DNA of 64,000 nt, from positions 1-64,000 of the forward strand of contig JBCCTQ010000010.1 in the NCBI GenBank assembly GCA_039198225.1, given 5' to 3'. The first letter of the stretch is position 1; each line of letters starts with the position of its first letter. Of the stretch, positions 42,583 through 51,393 are shown piece after piece. Origin of the DNA: JASJAR01 sp039198225 (GTDB lineage Bacteria; Pseudomonadota; Alphaproteobacteria; Rhodobacterales; Rhodobacteraceae). The translations under genes and the position numbers were made by a program. A model generated the notes under the pieces. The model made no database searches. It worked only from the letters and a program-made list of their open reading frames with translations, and was not told the origin of the DNA.

Positions 42583-43425
42583 ATGCATATCGCTCCTTAC
42601 GACAACAAAAATGCGCCCATCGTCGATGTCGACGATCCGACTGTGCCGTTGAACTACTTCAACATTGTGAAGCTGAAGGAAGGTCAGGCCTTCGAGTACC
42701 AAGTGCCGGGCTATGAAACCTGTATTGTCCCGGCCACAGGGTCGGTGGACGTGGAGGTTGAAGGGTTCAAAGCCGACGGGCTGGGTGGCCGCGGGGTGGA
42801 TGTCTGGGACGGTGAGCCGGAGGGTGTCTACGTGCCGACCGGGGCCGTTGCGCGGATGATTTGCCTGTCAGAGACGGCCGAGATTTTCGTTGCCGGCGCG
42901 AAGTTCGGCGAGACGCTTGAACCGTTTGCGGTGCGCGCCGACGCGCTTGATCTTGTCCAATACGGATCAGACGACACAAAAACGCACCGTAAAATCAAGC
43001 ACATCCTTGGACAAAAGCAGCATAGCCGGGTTGGGCGATTGCTGGTGAGCGAGCTTTATACAGTCGGCGCGGGAGGATGGTCGGGCTTTCCGAGCCACAA
43101 GCACGACACTGACCGGCTCCCCAACGAAACCCGGCACGACGAGACCTACAATTTCCGCTTTCGGCCGAAACACGGTTCCGGCGTCCAGATGCTTCAGCGC
43201 GAAGATGGGCTGCCCGGGGACGCTTACCATATCGTTGACGGCTCGACGATCTGCCTTGACCGTGGCTACCATCCCTGCGCGGTTCTTCCGGGCTACGAGA
43301 TGTACTATTTCACCATTCTGGGCGGCCTTAGCCAGCGGAGCCTCGTTCAGTATTTCCAGCCGAGCCATGCCGATCAGGTGGAGACGATCCCGGGCATTAA
43401 GGATATGATCGCCAAGTTTAAATGA
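42583..43425 (+). CDS. iolB: 5-deoxy-glucuronate isomerase IolB
   Basis: 280 residues, bicupin. SGFPSHKHDTDRLPNETRHDETYNFRFRPKHGSG is the IolB metal-site signature (His/His/Glu cluster), with ILGGLSQRSLVQYFQPSH at the C-terminal end. It isomerises 5-deoxy-glucuronate to DKG. The ATG at 42583 is 11 bases after iolC, with no strong Shine-Dalgarno, consistent with coupling. Second gene of the plus-strand iol arm. Confidence 0.92.
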   Translation: MHIAPYDNKNAPIVDVDDPTVPLNYFNIVKLKEGQAFEYQVPGYETCIVPATGSVDVEVEGFKADGLGGRGVDVWDGEPEGVYVPTGAVARMICLSETAEIFVAGAKFGETLEPFAVRADALDLVQYGSDDTKTHRKIKHILGQKQHSRVGRLLVSELYTVGAGGWSGFPSHKHDTDRLPNETRHDETYNFRFRPKHGSGVQMLQREDGLPGDAYHIVDGSTICLDRGYHPCAVLPGYEMYYFTILGGLSQRSLVQYFQPSHADQVETIPGIKDMIAKFK

Positions 43426-43443
43426 CGACGGAAGGCCCAGCCG

Positions 43444-44277
43444 ATGCCTTTGGCGACATTGAAGGATGTGCTCGGACCGGCCTACCGCGACGGCTACGCT
43501 GTGGCGGGGCTTGTTACGTTGGGATGGGAAGAGATGCGGGCCTATGTGGCGGCGGCCGAGGCCGAAGACGTCCCTGTCATCCTCCAGGCCGGGCCGAGTT
43601 GTCGGGCCCATACGCCGCTTCCGATCCTTTCCAATATGTTCCGCAATTTGGCTGAAGGCGCTTCCGTGCCGGTGGTCGCCCATCTCGACCACGGTTTCAG
43701 CGTAGATGAGTGCCGGGAAGCGGTGGAGGAGGGATTTACGTCGGTCATGTTCGATGGATCCCGGAAGCCTCTCAGCGAGAACATTGCTCTTACTGCGGAG
43801 GTTGCCGAAATTGCCCATCGGGCGGGGATATCTTGCGAGGGTGAGATTGGATTTGTGGGCTACGATTCTGGCGAGTTGTCCCAGGGAACGGATCCCGAAG
43901 AGGCGGCCCGGTTCGCAACCGAGAGCGGCGTCGATGCCGTGGCGATCTCGGTCGGCAATGTGCATCTCCAGGAACATCCGTCAGGCGGGCTCGACCGCGA
44001 CCGGATTGCCGCGATTGAAGCGGTCACAGATCTGCCCTTGGTGATCCATGGCGGTTCGGGGGTGCCCGCGAAGGAGCGTAGCCGCCTCGCCGCGGAAACG
44101 GCCATCTCGAAGTTTAATATCGGAACCGAGTTGCGGATGGCGTTCGGGACCGCCTTGCGCGACAGCATTGCGTCCGATCCGACCCGTTTCGATCGGGTCG
44201 AGATCCTCAAAGAAACCCATGAACCCGTTGTGGAAGCCACCCGGCGGGTCCTTCGGTCGATGAAAGGCAAGCAATGA
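43444..44277 (+). CDS. iolJ: class II aldolase, IolJ-like (6-phospho-5-dehydro-2-deoxygluconate aldolase)
   Basis: 277 residues of the class II FBP-aldolase family. Zinc and substrate motifs are VPVVAHLDHGFS (first His), CEGEIGFVGYDSGE, AISVGNVHLQEHPSG, LVIHGGSGVPAKE and SKFNIGTELRMAF. Cleaves DKGP to dihydroxyacetone phosphate and malonic semialdehyde in the inositol pathway. It follows iolB by 18 bases and overlaps iolG by four. A fructose- or tagatose-bisphosphate role is less likely given the neighbours. Confidence 0.83.
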   Translation: MPLATLKDVLGPAYRDGYAVAGLVTLGWEEMRAYVAAAEAEDVPVILQAGPSCRAHTPLPILSNMFRNLAEGASVPVVAHLDHGFSVDECREAVEEGFTSVMFDGSRKPLSENIALTAEVAEIAHRAGISCEGEIGFVGYDSGELSQGTDPEEAARFATESGVDAVAISVGNVHLQEHPSGGLDRDRIAAIEAVTDLPLVIHGGSGVPAKERSRLAAETAISKFNIGTELRMAFGTALRDSIASDPTRFDRVEILKETHEPVVEATRRVLRSMKGKQ

Positions 44278-45275
44278 TCAACATCGGTCTTTTGGGCTGT
44301 GGCCGGATCGGGCAGGTCCACGCCCGCTCATTCTTGGGAATGAAAACCGCCCGGATCGCGGCGGTGGCGGATGCGCTTCCCGAAGCGGCCGCTGCGCTGG
44401 CTTCCGAAGTGGGATGCCCGGTCGCTTCGAGCGACGCAATCCTCACAGATTCTGCAATCAATGCGGTGGTCATTGGGACGCCCACAACGACCCACTACGA
44501 TCTCATCCACGGCGCAGCGCGCGAAGGTAAGGCGATCTTTTGCGAAAAACCCGTCGATCTTTCAACTGAACGAACGCGGGAGTGCCTTGCGGCTGTGGCG
44601 GCGTCAAACGTGGCGATGATGGTCGCGTTTAACCGTCGGTTTGATCCAAATTTCGCAGCTCTTAAAGCGAGGATCGAGGCGGGCGATGTCGGCGATGTCG
44701 AGTTGGTGACTGTTCTTTCCCGTGATCCCGCCCCGCCACCAATCGGTTACATCAAAACCTCCGGCGGCCTTTTCCGCGATATGATGATCCATGATTTCGA
44801 CATGGCGCGGCATCTTCTCGGCGAAGATCCGGTTGAGGTTGTCGCGCGAGGCTCCTGCCTGGTTGATCCCGCGATCGGGGAGGCTGGCGATGTCGACACA
44901 GCGGCGGTCACGCTGCGTACCGCAAGCGGTAAGATCGCCCAAATCTCCAATTCACGGCGCGCGAGCTACGGTTACGACCAGCGCATTGAAGTTCATGGGT
45001 CTCGGGCGATGGTCCGTGCTGACAACCAGCTTGAAAGCACATTGGAAATTGCGAACGGAGACGGTTTCAGGCGCGCCCCAACCCAGCACTTCTTTCTTGA
45101 GCGTTATGCCGCAGCCTTTGGAGCAGAAATGGCCCATTTCGTTGAATGCTTGACCAACGGAACGCCGATGACGCCGGACGGGACCGACGGTCTCAAGGCA
45201 CAAATTCTCGCCGACGCGGCTGATGCTTCAGCGCGGAATGGCACTCTCGAGATTGTGGATTTGACGGCGTCGTAG
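44274..45275 (+). CDS. iolG: myo-inositol 2-dehydrogenase IolG
   Basis: 333 residues, Gfo/Idh/MocA family. Rossmann glycines INIGLLGCGRIGQVHARSFLG, active-site Lys in FCEKPVDLST, and the catalytic Asp/His stretch DMMIHDFDMARHLLGEDP, as in IolG. Oxidises myo-inositol to 2-keto-myo-inositol with NAD. Last gene of the plus arm and overlapping iolJ by four bases. Closest to inositol dehydrogenase of the four Gfo/Idh genes here. Confidence 0.88.
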   Translation: MINIGLLGCGRIGQVHARSFLGMKTARIAAVADALPEAAAALASEVGCPVASSDAILTDSAINAVVIGTPTTTHYDLIHGAAREGKAIFCEKPVDLSTERTRECLAAVAASNVAMMVAFNRRFDPNFAALKARIEAGDVGDVELVTVLSRDPAPPPIGYIKTSGGLFRDMMIHDFDMARHLLGEDPVEVVARGSCLVDPAIGEAGDVDTAAVTLRTASGKIAQISNSRRASYGYDQRIEVHGSRAMVRADNQLESTLEIANGDGFRRAPTQHFFLERYAAAFGAEMAHFVECLTNGTPMTPDGTDGLKAQILADAADASARNGTLEIVDLTAS

Positions 45276-45674
45276 ACGTTTCTTCACACCTGCCCCCACG
45301 TCTACATTCTCCAGAAATTCCGAGCATTTGCCATAAATTCACCCCAATTTTCTTCGAATTGATAGGTCCGCCCGTCTTGCGTGGCGACAATGCGGGGTGA
45401 GCATCGTGCAAAATTCTGGAATGATCGTCGCAACAGCGGGTGCGCCTGCCGGGTTCACAGTGGGAAACCAAGGCTCCGATATGCGAGTCTCAATAGCGCC
45501 GCCGCCGAATAGGTCTCTTGCGACGGGCGCGAACGAATTTCCCGCACTCACCTTTCGCGAAGTCTCAAAATCAATATGCCTTGGACGGGGATTTGGCATC
45601 CCGGAAGCGGCCGACGTTGATATTTGGAAGAATGATACCGAGCTCGGCTCCGGGCCGGAAGCAAGGGCAATAAA
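45276..45674. other. 399-base stretch without a recognised gene
   Basis: Between iolG and the kinase-like gene. Open frames exist on both strands (a plus frame 45397-45678 and a minus frame 45339-45599), and the minus one reads smoothly (for example GGAIETRISEPWFPTVNPAGAPA), but neither has a clear ribosome-binding site or family. I see no terminator, tRNA or operator. It may hold the promoter of the kinase-like gene, an unidentified small gene, or decayed coding sequence. It looks less GC-rich than its neighbours by eye. Confidence 0.4.
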
Positions 45675-48128
45675 ATGAGCGAAGCAGTAAGCCTATCATC
45701 GGACGGAGAATTTCTTCCGATTGGCACGATACTCTATGGCGGTCGCTACACGGTCACAGAGCACATTGGTGCGTCGACCACCGAATTGACTTACCACGCC
45801 AAGGCGATGGACGGCCGTCAAGTTGTCGTGCGCGAGCTCTTTACGGCAAGCATCTGTTATCGCGATGACCGCAACATTGTCGTCAGGCTGCCCTCGGACG
45901 GCAGAGAATTCAAGAAACTCGTGAATAGATTTGTCCTTCATGGGCAGCAATTCTCGGAAATAGAACATGAAAATCTAGCGAGAATTATCGACACTTTTGC
46001 CGAGAACGGGTCGGCCTACGCAGTCCGCGAATACACGCCAGGCGTGCTTTTGCAGGATGCGGGCTATTGTGTGCCCGAGGAATTGGTTGAAATAGCGGAG
46101 CTTTTGCTGGAGGGGCTGGAATACTTGCACAGCAAGGGCATGCTCCACCGCGATATCTCTCCGATTACGATCCATATTAATGACGCCCGTGACCCGGTCA
46201 TTCTCGATTGGGATGTGCTGAAAGATGCCGAAGCGCGTGCCGTGTCGCGAAACTTGTCGCGACCGATGAATTCGGTGCGCACGGGTTACTCACCTCCGGA
46301 ATTCTATGGCAACGCGCTCGAATATGCTCCGTCTTCCGATCTCTATTCCCTTGCTGCGACGCTCTACATGGTCATTGCTGGTACACCGCCGGTGGATGCC
46401 GGACGAAGAATGGCGAAGGTTGCGCAAGGCGATGAGGATCCGCTTGAACCGATTTGGATGCGGGCCGCTGACGACTATCCTCGGCCATTTCTTGCGGCCT
46501 TGCAGCAGGCTCTCGAGATTCAGCCGGAGAAACGCCCTCAATCGGCTGCAGAGATGCGAGAATTGTTCGAGGCTGACGTCGATGAGGCGTTGTTCTCGGC
46601 CCCATTGGCCAAAGTGCCTTCTGAGCCGGGAGATGCTGTAGGCAACGAAAACCTGGAAGCTGAATCTGCCCTTCCTTCGGAGGATCTTGTGACGGAGTTC
46701 GAAATGGAGCTCGCGGAAGATCGCGATCCACCAATTGCGCCGTCAATGGATTTTGTCGAAGACGAGGAGCCAACGAGCGAAGAAGAATCGTCGTTTGAAG
46801 ACAACGTCTCCGACGAAGATCCCGCCCCCATGCAGGTGCCGGAAGACTTCACGGTGGTAGCGGACGTGGAAAAGGCGGCCGAGGCTGAACCACAACAATC
46901 TACGAAGCCCTATGGTGGTCTTCTTATCGGGGCGGTTGCGGCCGGCGCAGTTGCAGCAGGCGCGGCATTCTATTTGTTTGGAAGTAGTGGTCCGTCTGTC
47001 GAGCCCGGTGCTACGGATGGGGCGGCCGCGGGCGCTGTTGGCGTAGGTGCGGCGGATGTGGCGACGGGGCCTGCCATTGCTCCTGAGGCGAGTATCGAGG
47101 CTGAGGCAATTGCGCCTCCTTCCGCGGAGGCTGCAGCCGTGTCGGGAACCGGTGTCGCGGACAATGCGACTCGGTTGGATGAGGAGGCGCCGCAGGCGGT
47201 TGCAGCCCCTGGCGCGCCGGATCCTGCGCCACTAGCTATTCAAGATGTCCCGCCAGCGGCAGAGATTATGCTTTCTCTCGAAGAGAGTTTTGGGATTGTT
47301 GAAGACGAATTGAACTCCGCCGCTGAGGCAACCCTGCCTGTATTCCCTTCAACGGAGCAGGCCCCTGCGTTGGAACGAGGAAACGCCTCGCCCGTTGCTG
47401 AACCGACGGCCAACGATCTTCCGCCAGTTTTAGATGGCGACGGTTTCGGTTTCGAAGCTGGCGCTGACGCTGAGACCATGGAAGCCGCGGCTCCGGCGGA
47501 GCGTGCCGGGCTCAAAGGCGCCACTAAGGAAGTCGACACTCCCGAAGTTGCTTCAATAGAGCAAGCCGCCGAAATGGGCGGTTGGTCTATCGTTCTCAAT
47601 CTTCCCATCGAACGGCGAGGTGATGCGGTTGTGTTTACCGAAGGACCGGACAGCCCTTATCCGGCAGGCGCAGTGTTAAGCGCAGTCGGGGGGACGCCGG
47701 TCGGCGCAAATTCAATGGATGTGGCCGCCCTTGCCGCGGCCTACTTTGCAGAAGCCAACCCCGATACGCCGCTTCTCCCGGTCTCCGTTGGCAATCCTAC
47801 CCTCGACGCTGAGGAAGACGCCGACCTGACGATTAACGTTTCTCGGACACACTCATTTGCGCCCTTTGAGGTCACCCAGTCCCAGAACGATGGACGTTGG
47901 ATTGTCGAAATAACGAACGCCGATGCATCGAGCGCATTTGAAGTGGGCGACGTGGTTCTTTCGGAGCAGCAGACCCGTCAAGACATAGGATCGCTTTCGG
48001 AATTGAACGCTGTCCTCTCGGAATTCCGCAACCAAGTGCCTCCGATTGCCGTATTCGTGGTGCTTCGGGATGGCTCGAATGAAACGGTGGACGTCGAGGT
48101 GGGCAGCCTTGGTGAACTGCTCGAATAG
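45675..48128 (+). CDS. membrane Ser/Thr-kinase-like protein with periplasmic PDZ-like region (possible pseudokinase)
   Basis: 817 residues. An N-terminal kinase domain (about 15-300) keeps HRDISPITI (158-166), the helix-F-like SDLYSLAATL and an APE-like SPPE (206-209). Several key residues are changed: the VAIK lysine is Arg53 in VVVRE, the catalytic-loop Lys is Ser162, the loop Asn is Thr165, and DFG is DWD (178-180). After an acidic linker comes a TM (GGLLIGAVAAGAVAAGAAFYLFG, about 414-436), a long Ala/Pro/Glu-rich linker, and a C-terminal region (about 640-817) with PDZ-like features such as PAGAVLSAVGG and FEVGDVVLSEQQ. Possibly a pseudokinase sensor. Starts four bases before the end of the 45397 frame. 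Confidence 0.72.
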   Translation: MSEAVSLSSDGEFLPIGTILYGGRYTVTEHIGASTTELTYHAKAMDGRQVVVRELFTASICYRDDRNIVVRLPSDGREFKKLVNRFVLHGQQFSEIEHENLARIIDTFAENGSAYAVREYTPGVLLQDAGYCVPEELVEIAELLLEGLEYLHSKGMLHRDISPITIHINDARDPVILDWDVLKDAEARAVSRNLSRPMNSVRTGYSPPEFYGNALEYAPSSDLYSLAATLYMVIAGTPPVDAGRRMAKVAQGDEDPLEPIWMRAADDYPRPFLAALQQALEIQPEKRPQSAAEMRELFEADVDEALFSAPLAKVPSEPGDAVGNENLEAESALPSEDLVTEFEMELAEDRDPPIAPSMDFVEDEEPTSEEESSFEDNVSDEDPAPMQVPEDFTVVADVEKAAEAEPQQSTKPYGGLLIGAVAAGAVAAGAAFYLFGSSGPSVEPGATDGAAAGAVGVGAADVATGPAIAPEASIEAEAIAPPSAEAAAVSGTGVADNATRLDEEAPQAVAAPGAPDPAPLAIQDVPPAAEIMLSLEESFGIVEDELNSAAEATLPVFPSTEQAPALERGNASPVAEPTANDLPPVLDGDGFGFEAGADAETMEAAAPAERAGLKGATKEVDTPEVASIEQAAEMGGWSIVLNLPIERRGDAVVFTEGPDSPYPAGAVLSAVGGTPVGANSMDVAALAAAYFAEANPDTPLLPVSVGNPTLDAEEDADLTINVSRTHSFAPFEVTQSQNDGRWIVEITNADASSAFEVGDVVLSEQQTRQDIGSLSELNAVLSEFRNQVPPIAVFVVLRDGSNETVDVEVGSLGELLE

Positions 48129-48131
48129 GTC

Positions 48132-49172
48132 CTACCGGGTATCCAAGCCCAGCGTGATTTTCCTTCCCACTTCGGCCGACTGATAGGCAGCCTCTTCAAC
48201 GCGCCGTACGGCAAGGTAATCGCTGGCACTGTTCTCGAAATTCCGACCATTGGCCAAGCCGTCCACCACGTGGGACTGGAGGGCGAAAACGCAATCGCCG
48301 CCGAAGCCCGGCCAATCCTTGGCGGGGAGGAGGACTTCGGTTTCGTAGCCGCCAAAGGCCCGAAAGGCCACCTCGCCGTATCCGTTTAGGCTGAGCGCGC
48401 CGTTTGGGCCCTCCACAAGGGCTTCGCCGAGGGTCAAACGCGTGTTTTTGGCTGCGTGATCGAGGAGGCGATTGCCGTCAAAGAGGGCCCGCGCGCCATT
48501 TTCGAAGCCGAAAACGATATGGCCCGCATCTTCGCCGGCAATGGCCGGGTTGAGGCGCCTGATATCGGCGTAAACGTCGACCGGATCTGAACCCATGAGA
48601 TAGCGAAACACGTCAATCCAGTGGACACCCGTTTCATGGATCAGAAACCGGCTCATCTTTTGAAAATAGGGTTGCCTGTCAAGATAGGCCCTTCCGCCTT
48701 GGCCGTCCCCGGTCCGGAGACGGAACGTTAGGTTTTGCGGTGGGCCGATCCGCCCGTCGACGATGGCTTCGGCCATCACGCGATACCAGGGCTGCCAGCG
48801 GAAATTCTCATGAACAATCAGGGGTATCTCCGATTTTGCGGCCAGAGCTGTGACCTCTTCAGCCTCGGCAAGAGAGCCACAAAACGGCTTTTGGCAAATA
48901 ATGGCTTTCACGCCTGCCGAAAGCGCTGTTCGTATGGCGTCTGCGTGCCCCGGTGGCGGCACCGCAATGTCGAGGATATCCGCATCAGTTACCGAAAGAA
49001 GTGCGTCTAAGTTCGGAAACGATTTTGTGCCGTACGCAGAAGCCACGGCAGCGGCCCGTTCCGGATCAAGATCGGCTATCCCGCATAGTTCGGCCCCGCC
49101 GATCCGGGTCCAGGCTTCAAGTTGGAACTGGGCGAAATACCCAGCTCCGAGGCTCGCCACGCGGAGGCTCAC
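48132..49172 (-). CDS. Gfo/Idh/MocA-family oxidoreductase
   Basis: 346 residues. VASLGAGYFAQFQLEAWTRIGGAELCGIAD is the Rossmann motif and ICQKPFCGSLAEAEEVTAL the active-site-lysine motif; RFLIHETGVHWIDVFRYLMG provides the Glu/His pair. NAD(P)-dependent dehydrogenase of a hydroxy acid, sugar or cyclitol. The GTG at 49172 overlaps the stop of the isopropylmalate-dehydrogenase-like gene (GTGA), so the two are coupled and may act in one pathway. The ORF reaches 49427 but its first residues are not family-like. Confidence 0.83.
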   Translation of the reverse strand: MSLRVASLGAGYFAQFQLEAWTRIGGAELCGIADLDPERAAAVASAYGTKSFPNLDALLSVTDADILDIAVPPPGHADAIRTALSAGVKAIICQKPFCGSLAEAEEVTALAAKSEIPLIVHENFRWQPWYRVMAEAIVDGRIGPPQNLTFRLRTGDGQGGRAYLDRQPYFQKMSRFLIHETGVHWIDVFRYLMGSDPVDVYADIRRLNPAIAGEDAGHIVFGFENGARALFDGNRLLDHAAKNTRLTLGEALVEGPNGALSLNGYGEVAFRAFGGYETEVLLPAKDWPGFGGDCVFALQSHVVDGLANGRNFENSASDYLAVRRVEEAAYQSAEVGRKITLGLDTR

Positions 49173-50263
49173 GCTAGGGCTTTGATCTTGAGGGCCACCG
49201 CCTCGGCCGCCTCCACGGTCGTAGCCTGTCCGCCGATGTCGGATGTGATATGCCTGCGTTCGGCAATCACCGCGTCGACCGCGTCTTGCAAATTCCTTGC
49301 ATGCTCGTTGAGGGCGGTGATCCCTTCGCGGGCCCCGAGCCAGTCGAGCATCATTGCCGCCGAAAGGATCATTGCGAATGGATTGGCAATACCTTGTCCC
49401 GCAATGTCGGGTGCAGAGCCGTGGCACGGCTGAAAGACAGCATGGTCATGGCCTATATCGGCCGACGGAGCGACCCCGAGCCCGCCCATCAATCCTGCCC
49501 CGAGATCGGACAGGATATCGCCGAACATGTTCTCGGTGACCATCACGTCGAACATCCAAGGCTTTTGCACCATCCAAAGGGCCGCGGCGTCGACGTAGGC
49601 GTGGTCGGCTTGAAGGTCGCTTGCGCTTTGCATCTCTCGATCAAATACGTTGCGAAAGAAGGCAAAGGCGCGGAACACGTTCGCTTTGTCGACGCAGGTG
49701 ACCCGTCCGGTGCCGGTACCATTGGCGTGCCGCTTTCGCCCCAGTTCGATTGCAAAGCGCACCAATTGCTCGGTCTTGTGTCGGGTGATCTTGAGGGTTT
49801 CTAAGGCTTCGTCCTCGGTGACCGACCCGTTTCCCCGCGAGAAAAAGAGACCTTCCGTACTTTCCCGTAGAAGGACGAAATCGACCGCGCGGTCTGGCGG
49901 GAGTTTGAGCGGGGTAAGCGAGTTCGGCGGGATCCGGACGGGGCGCACCCCGGCGAAAAGATCAAGCTCGGTTCGAAGATCGATCTGGGGGACGACTTCG
50001 GTCCCATCCGGATAACGGATCGCCGGATCGCCCATGGCGGACAAGAGTACGGCATCGGCTGCCCGGGCGGCATCTACGGAGCTTTGGGGTAGGGCAGCCC
50101 CGCAGGCTGCGTAGTGCGATGCGCCCGCCGGCACGGTTTTGAAATCAAGATGATAATCCGGCGTGCCGGCGCTTATCCCATCTAGCAACTTTAGGGTCGG
50201 CGCCATTATTTCTGGCCCGATCCCGTCGCCTTCGAACACGGCTATTTCCAAAGCGCGCGACAT
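49169..50263 (-). CDS. isocitrate/isopropylmalate-dehydrogenase-family protein (tartrate dehydrogenase-like)
   Basis: 364 residues of the beta-decarboxylating dehydrogenase family. EIAVFEGDGIGPEIM is the opening, LLRESTEGLFFSRG and the Arg/Lys/Tyr-type substrate site follow (VTCVDKANVFRAF), and NMFGDILSDLGAGLMGGLGVAPSADIG with CHGSAPDIAGQGIANP closes the metal and NAD sites. Substrate could be isopropylmalate, tartrate, or another 2-hydroxy-dicarboxylate; the gene is next to a tricarboxylate-type transporter. Divergent from tctC; coupled to the downstream dehydrogenase. Confidence 0.82.
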   Translation of the reverse strand: MSRALEIAVFEGDGIGPEIMAPTLKLLDGISAGTPDYHLDFKTVPAGASHYAACGAALPQSSVDAARAADAVLLSAMGDPAIRYPDGTEVVPQIDLRTELDLFAGVRPVRIPPNSLTPLKLPPDRAVDFVLLRESTEGLFFSRGNGSVTEDEALETLKITRHKTEQLVRFAIELGRKRHANGTGTGRVTCVDKANVFRAFAFFRNVFDREMQSASDLQADHAYVDAAALWMVQKPWMFDVMVTENMFGDILSDLGAGLMGGLGVAPSADIGHDHAVFQPCHGSAPDIAGQGIANPFAMILSAAMMLDWLGAREGITALNEHARNLQDAVDAVIAERRHITSDIGGQATTVEAAEAVALKIKALA

Positions 50264-50313
50264 TCACATCCCCTCCCTTACGCACCGCCCAGTGAGAGGC
50301 GGTTTCGCCGCGA

Positions 50314-50341
50314 TTGACAACGGCTTCTTTATGTATACATT
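50314..50341 (+). promoter_or_regulatory. probable tctC promoter with overlapping palindrome
   Basis: TTGACA (50314-50319) and a -10-like TACATT (50336-50341) are spaced 16 bases apart. ATGTATACAT at 50331-50340 is a perfect 10-bp palindrome overlapping the -10, of the type bound by GntR-family (FCD) regulators of transport operons. No GntR gene is in the window. It lies between the divergent tctC and dehydrogenase genes. Confidence 0.55.
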
Positions 50342-50379
50342 AATAAATGCAAAAAAATATGCAATGGGGAGGACATGTT

Positions 50380-51381
50380 ATGAAAACAATGCTGAAAACG
50401 ATGGCACTCCTGGGGGCCCTTGGCGCCGGTGGGGCGTCGCTTGCCCAGGATTATCCATTCCGCGACATAACGACCGTGGTGGTCTGGGGCGCCGGCGGCG
50501 GCACAGATTCGATCAACCGCATGATCATGTCAGAGATGGAAGCTCATCTGCCGGTGGGGATCTCAGTGACCAATGTCACCGGCGGCGTGGCAGGATCGAA
50601 CGGCATGGTCCATGTGATGAACCAGGCCGATGACGGATACACTTTGGTCGGTTTGAGCGAATCGAACGTGACCGCCGCGGTTCAAGGCGGGTGGGACGAG
50701 CGGTTCGACTTCTGGTTCCCCTTCATAGTCGGTGGCTCGCCCGATCTTATCTCAGTGCCCGCCGCCAGCCCCCATCAATCGCTCGAAGACCTGATCGCGG
50801 CCGCTGAAGCCGACCCGGGCAAAGTGCCCGCCGCCGCTTCGGGTGCCGGATCGATCCACCATCTCAATCTTTTGGCGCTAGAGAATGGCACCGGTGCAAC
50901 CTTCAATTTCATTCCCTATTCGGGTTCCGCACCCAGCCAAGAAGCGGCGCTCGCGGGCGAGGTCGAAGCGGTCGTGACCTCCCTGGCTGAGCAAGCCGCG
51001 TTGATCGAAGGGGGAGAGCTTCGCCCGCTTGCTATGCTTGTGCCCGATGCCAGCGAGATTGCGGGGAAATCCGTGCCGTCGGCTTTCGATCTTTATGACG
51101 GTCTCGACCAATATCTCCCGCTGAGCCAATCCATCGGCTTTGCGCTCCATGCCAGCGCACCGGAGGATGCCAAAGCTGCTTTGGTCGGAGCGTTCGAGAA
51201 GGCCATGGCGGGCGATACGGTCAAAACTTGGGCTGAAGAGAATAATTACGTACTGTCGGGTCTTTCGGGCGATGCGGCCACCAAGGTCTTTTCAACCCTC
51301 GAAGAGACCTTTGCCTGGACGCTCTTTGATCTTGGAGCCACCGAAGTTGATCCCACCACTCTGGGGATTGAGCGGCCCTGA
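50380..51381 (+). CDS. tctC: tripartite tricarboxylate transporter substrate-binding protein TctC
   Basis: 333 residues. Signal peptide MLKTMALLGALGAGGASLAQ, then DYPFRDITTVVVWGAGGGTDSINRMI and GGVAGSNGMVHVMNQADDGYTLVG, the Bug/TctC periplasmic-binding signature that ligates carboxylate substrates. GGGGAGGA precedes the ATG at 50380. Followed by tctB and tctA. Cargo unknown; TctC proteins bind citrate, tartrate, aromatic acids or other carboxylates. Confidence 0.9.
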   Translation: MKTMLKTMALLGALGAGGASLAQDYPFRDITTVVVWGAGGGTDSINRMIMSEMEAHLPVGISVTNVTGGVAGSNGMVHVMNQADDGYTLVGLSESNVTAAVQGGWDERFDFWFPFIVGGSPDLISVPAASPHQSLEDLIAAAEADPGKVPAAASGAGSIHHLNLLALENGTGATFNFIPYSGSAPSQEAALAGEVEAVVTSLAEQAALIEGGELRPLAMLVPDASEIAGKSVPSAFDLYDGLDQYLPLSQSIGFALHASAPEDAKAALVGAFEKAMAGDTVKTWAEENNYVLSGLSGDAATKVFSTLEETFAWTLFDLGATEVDPTTLGIERP

Positions 51382-51393
51382 ACAGGGCCAGGT

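Noticed and set aside
45397..45678. Plus-strand 93-codon frame before the kinase-like gene
   Set aside because: No ribosome-binding site and no family; it overlaps the kinase start by four bases only. Kept as part of the unexplained gap instead of a gene.
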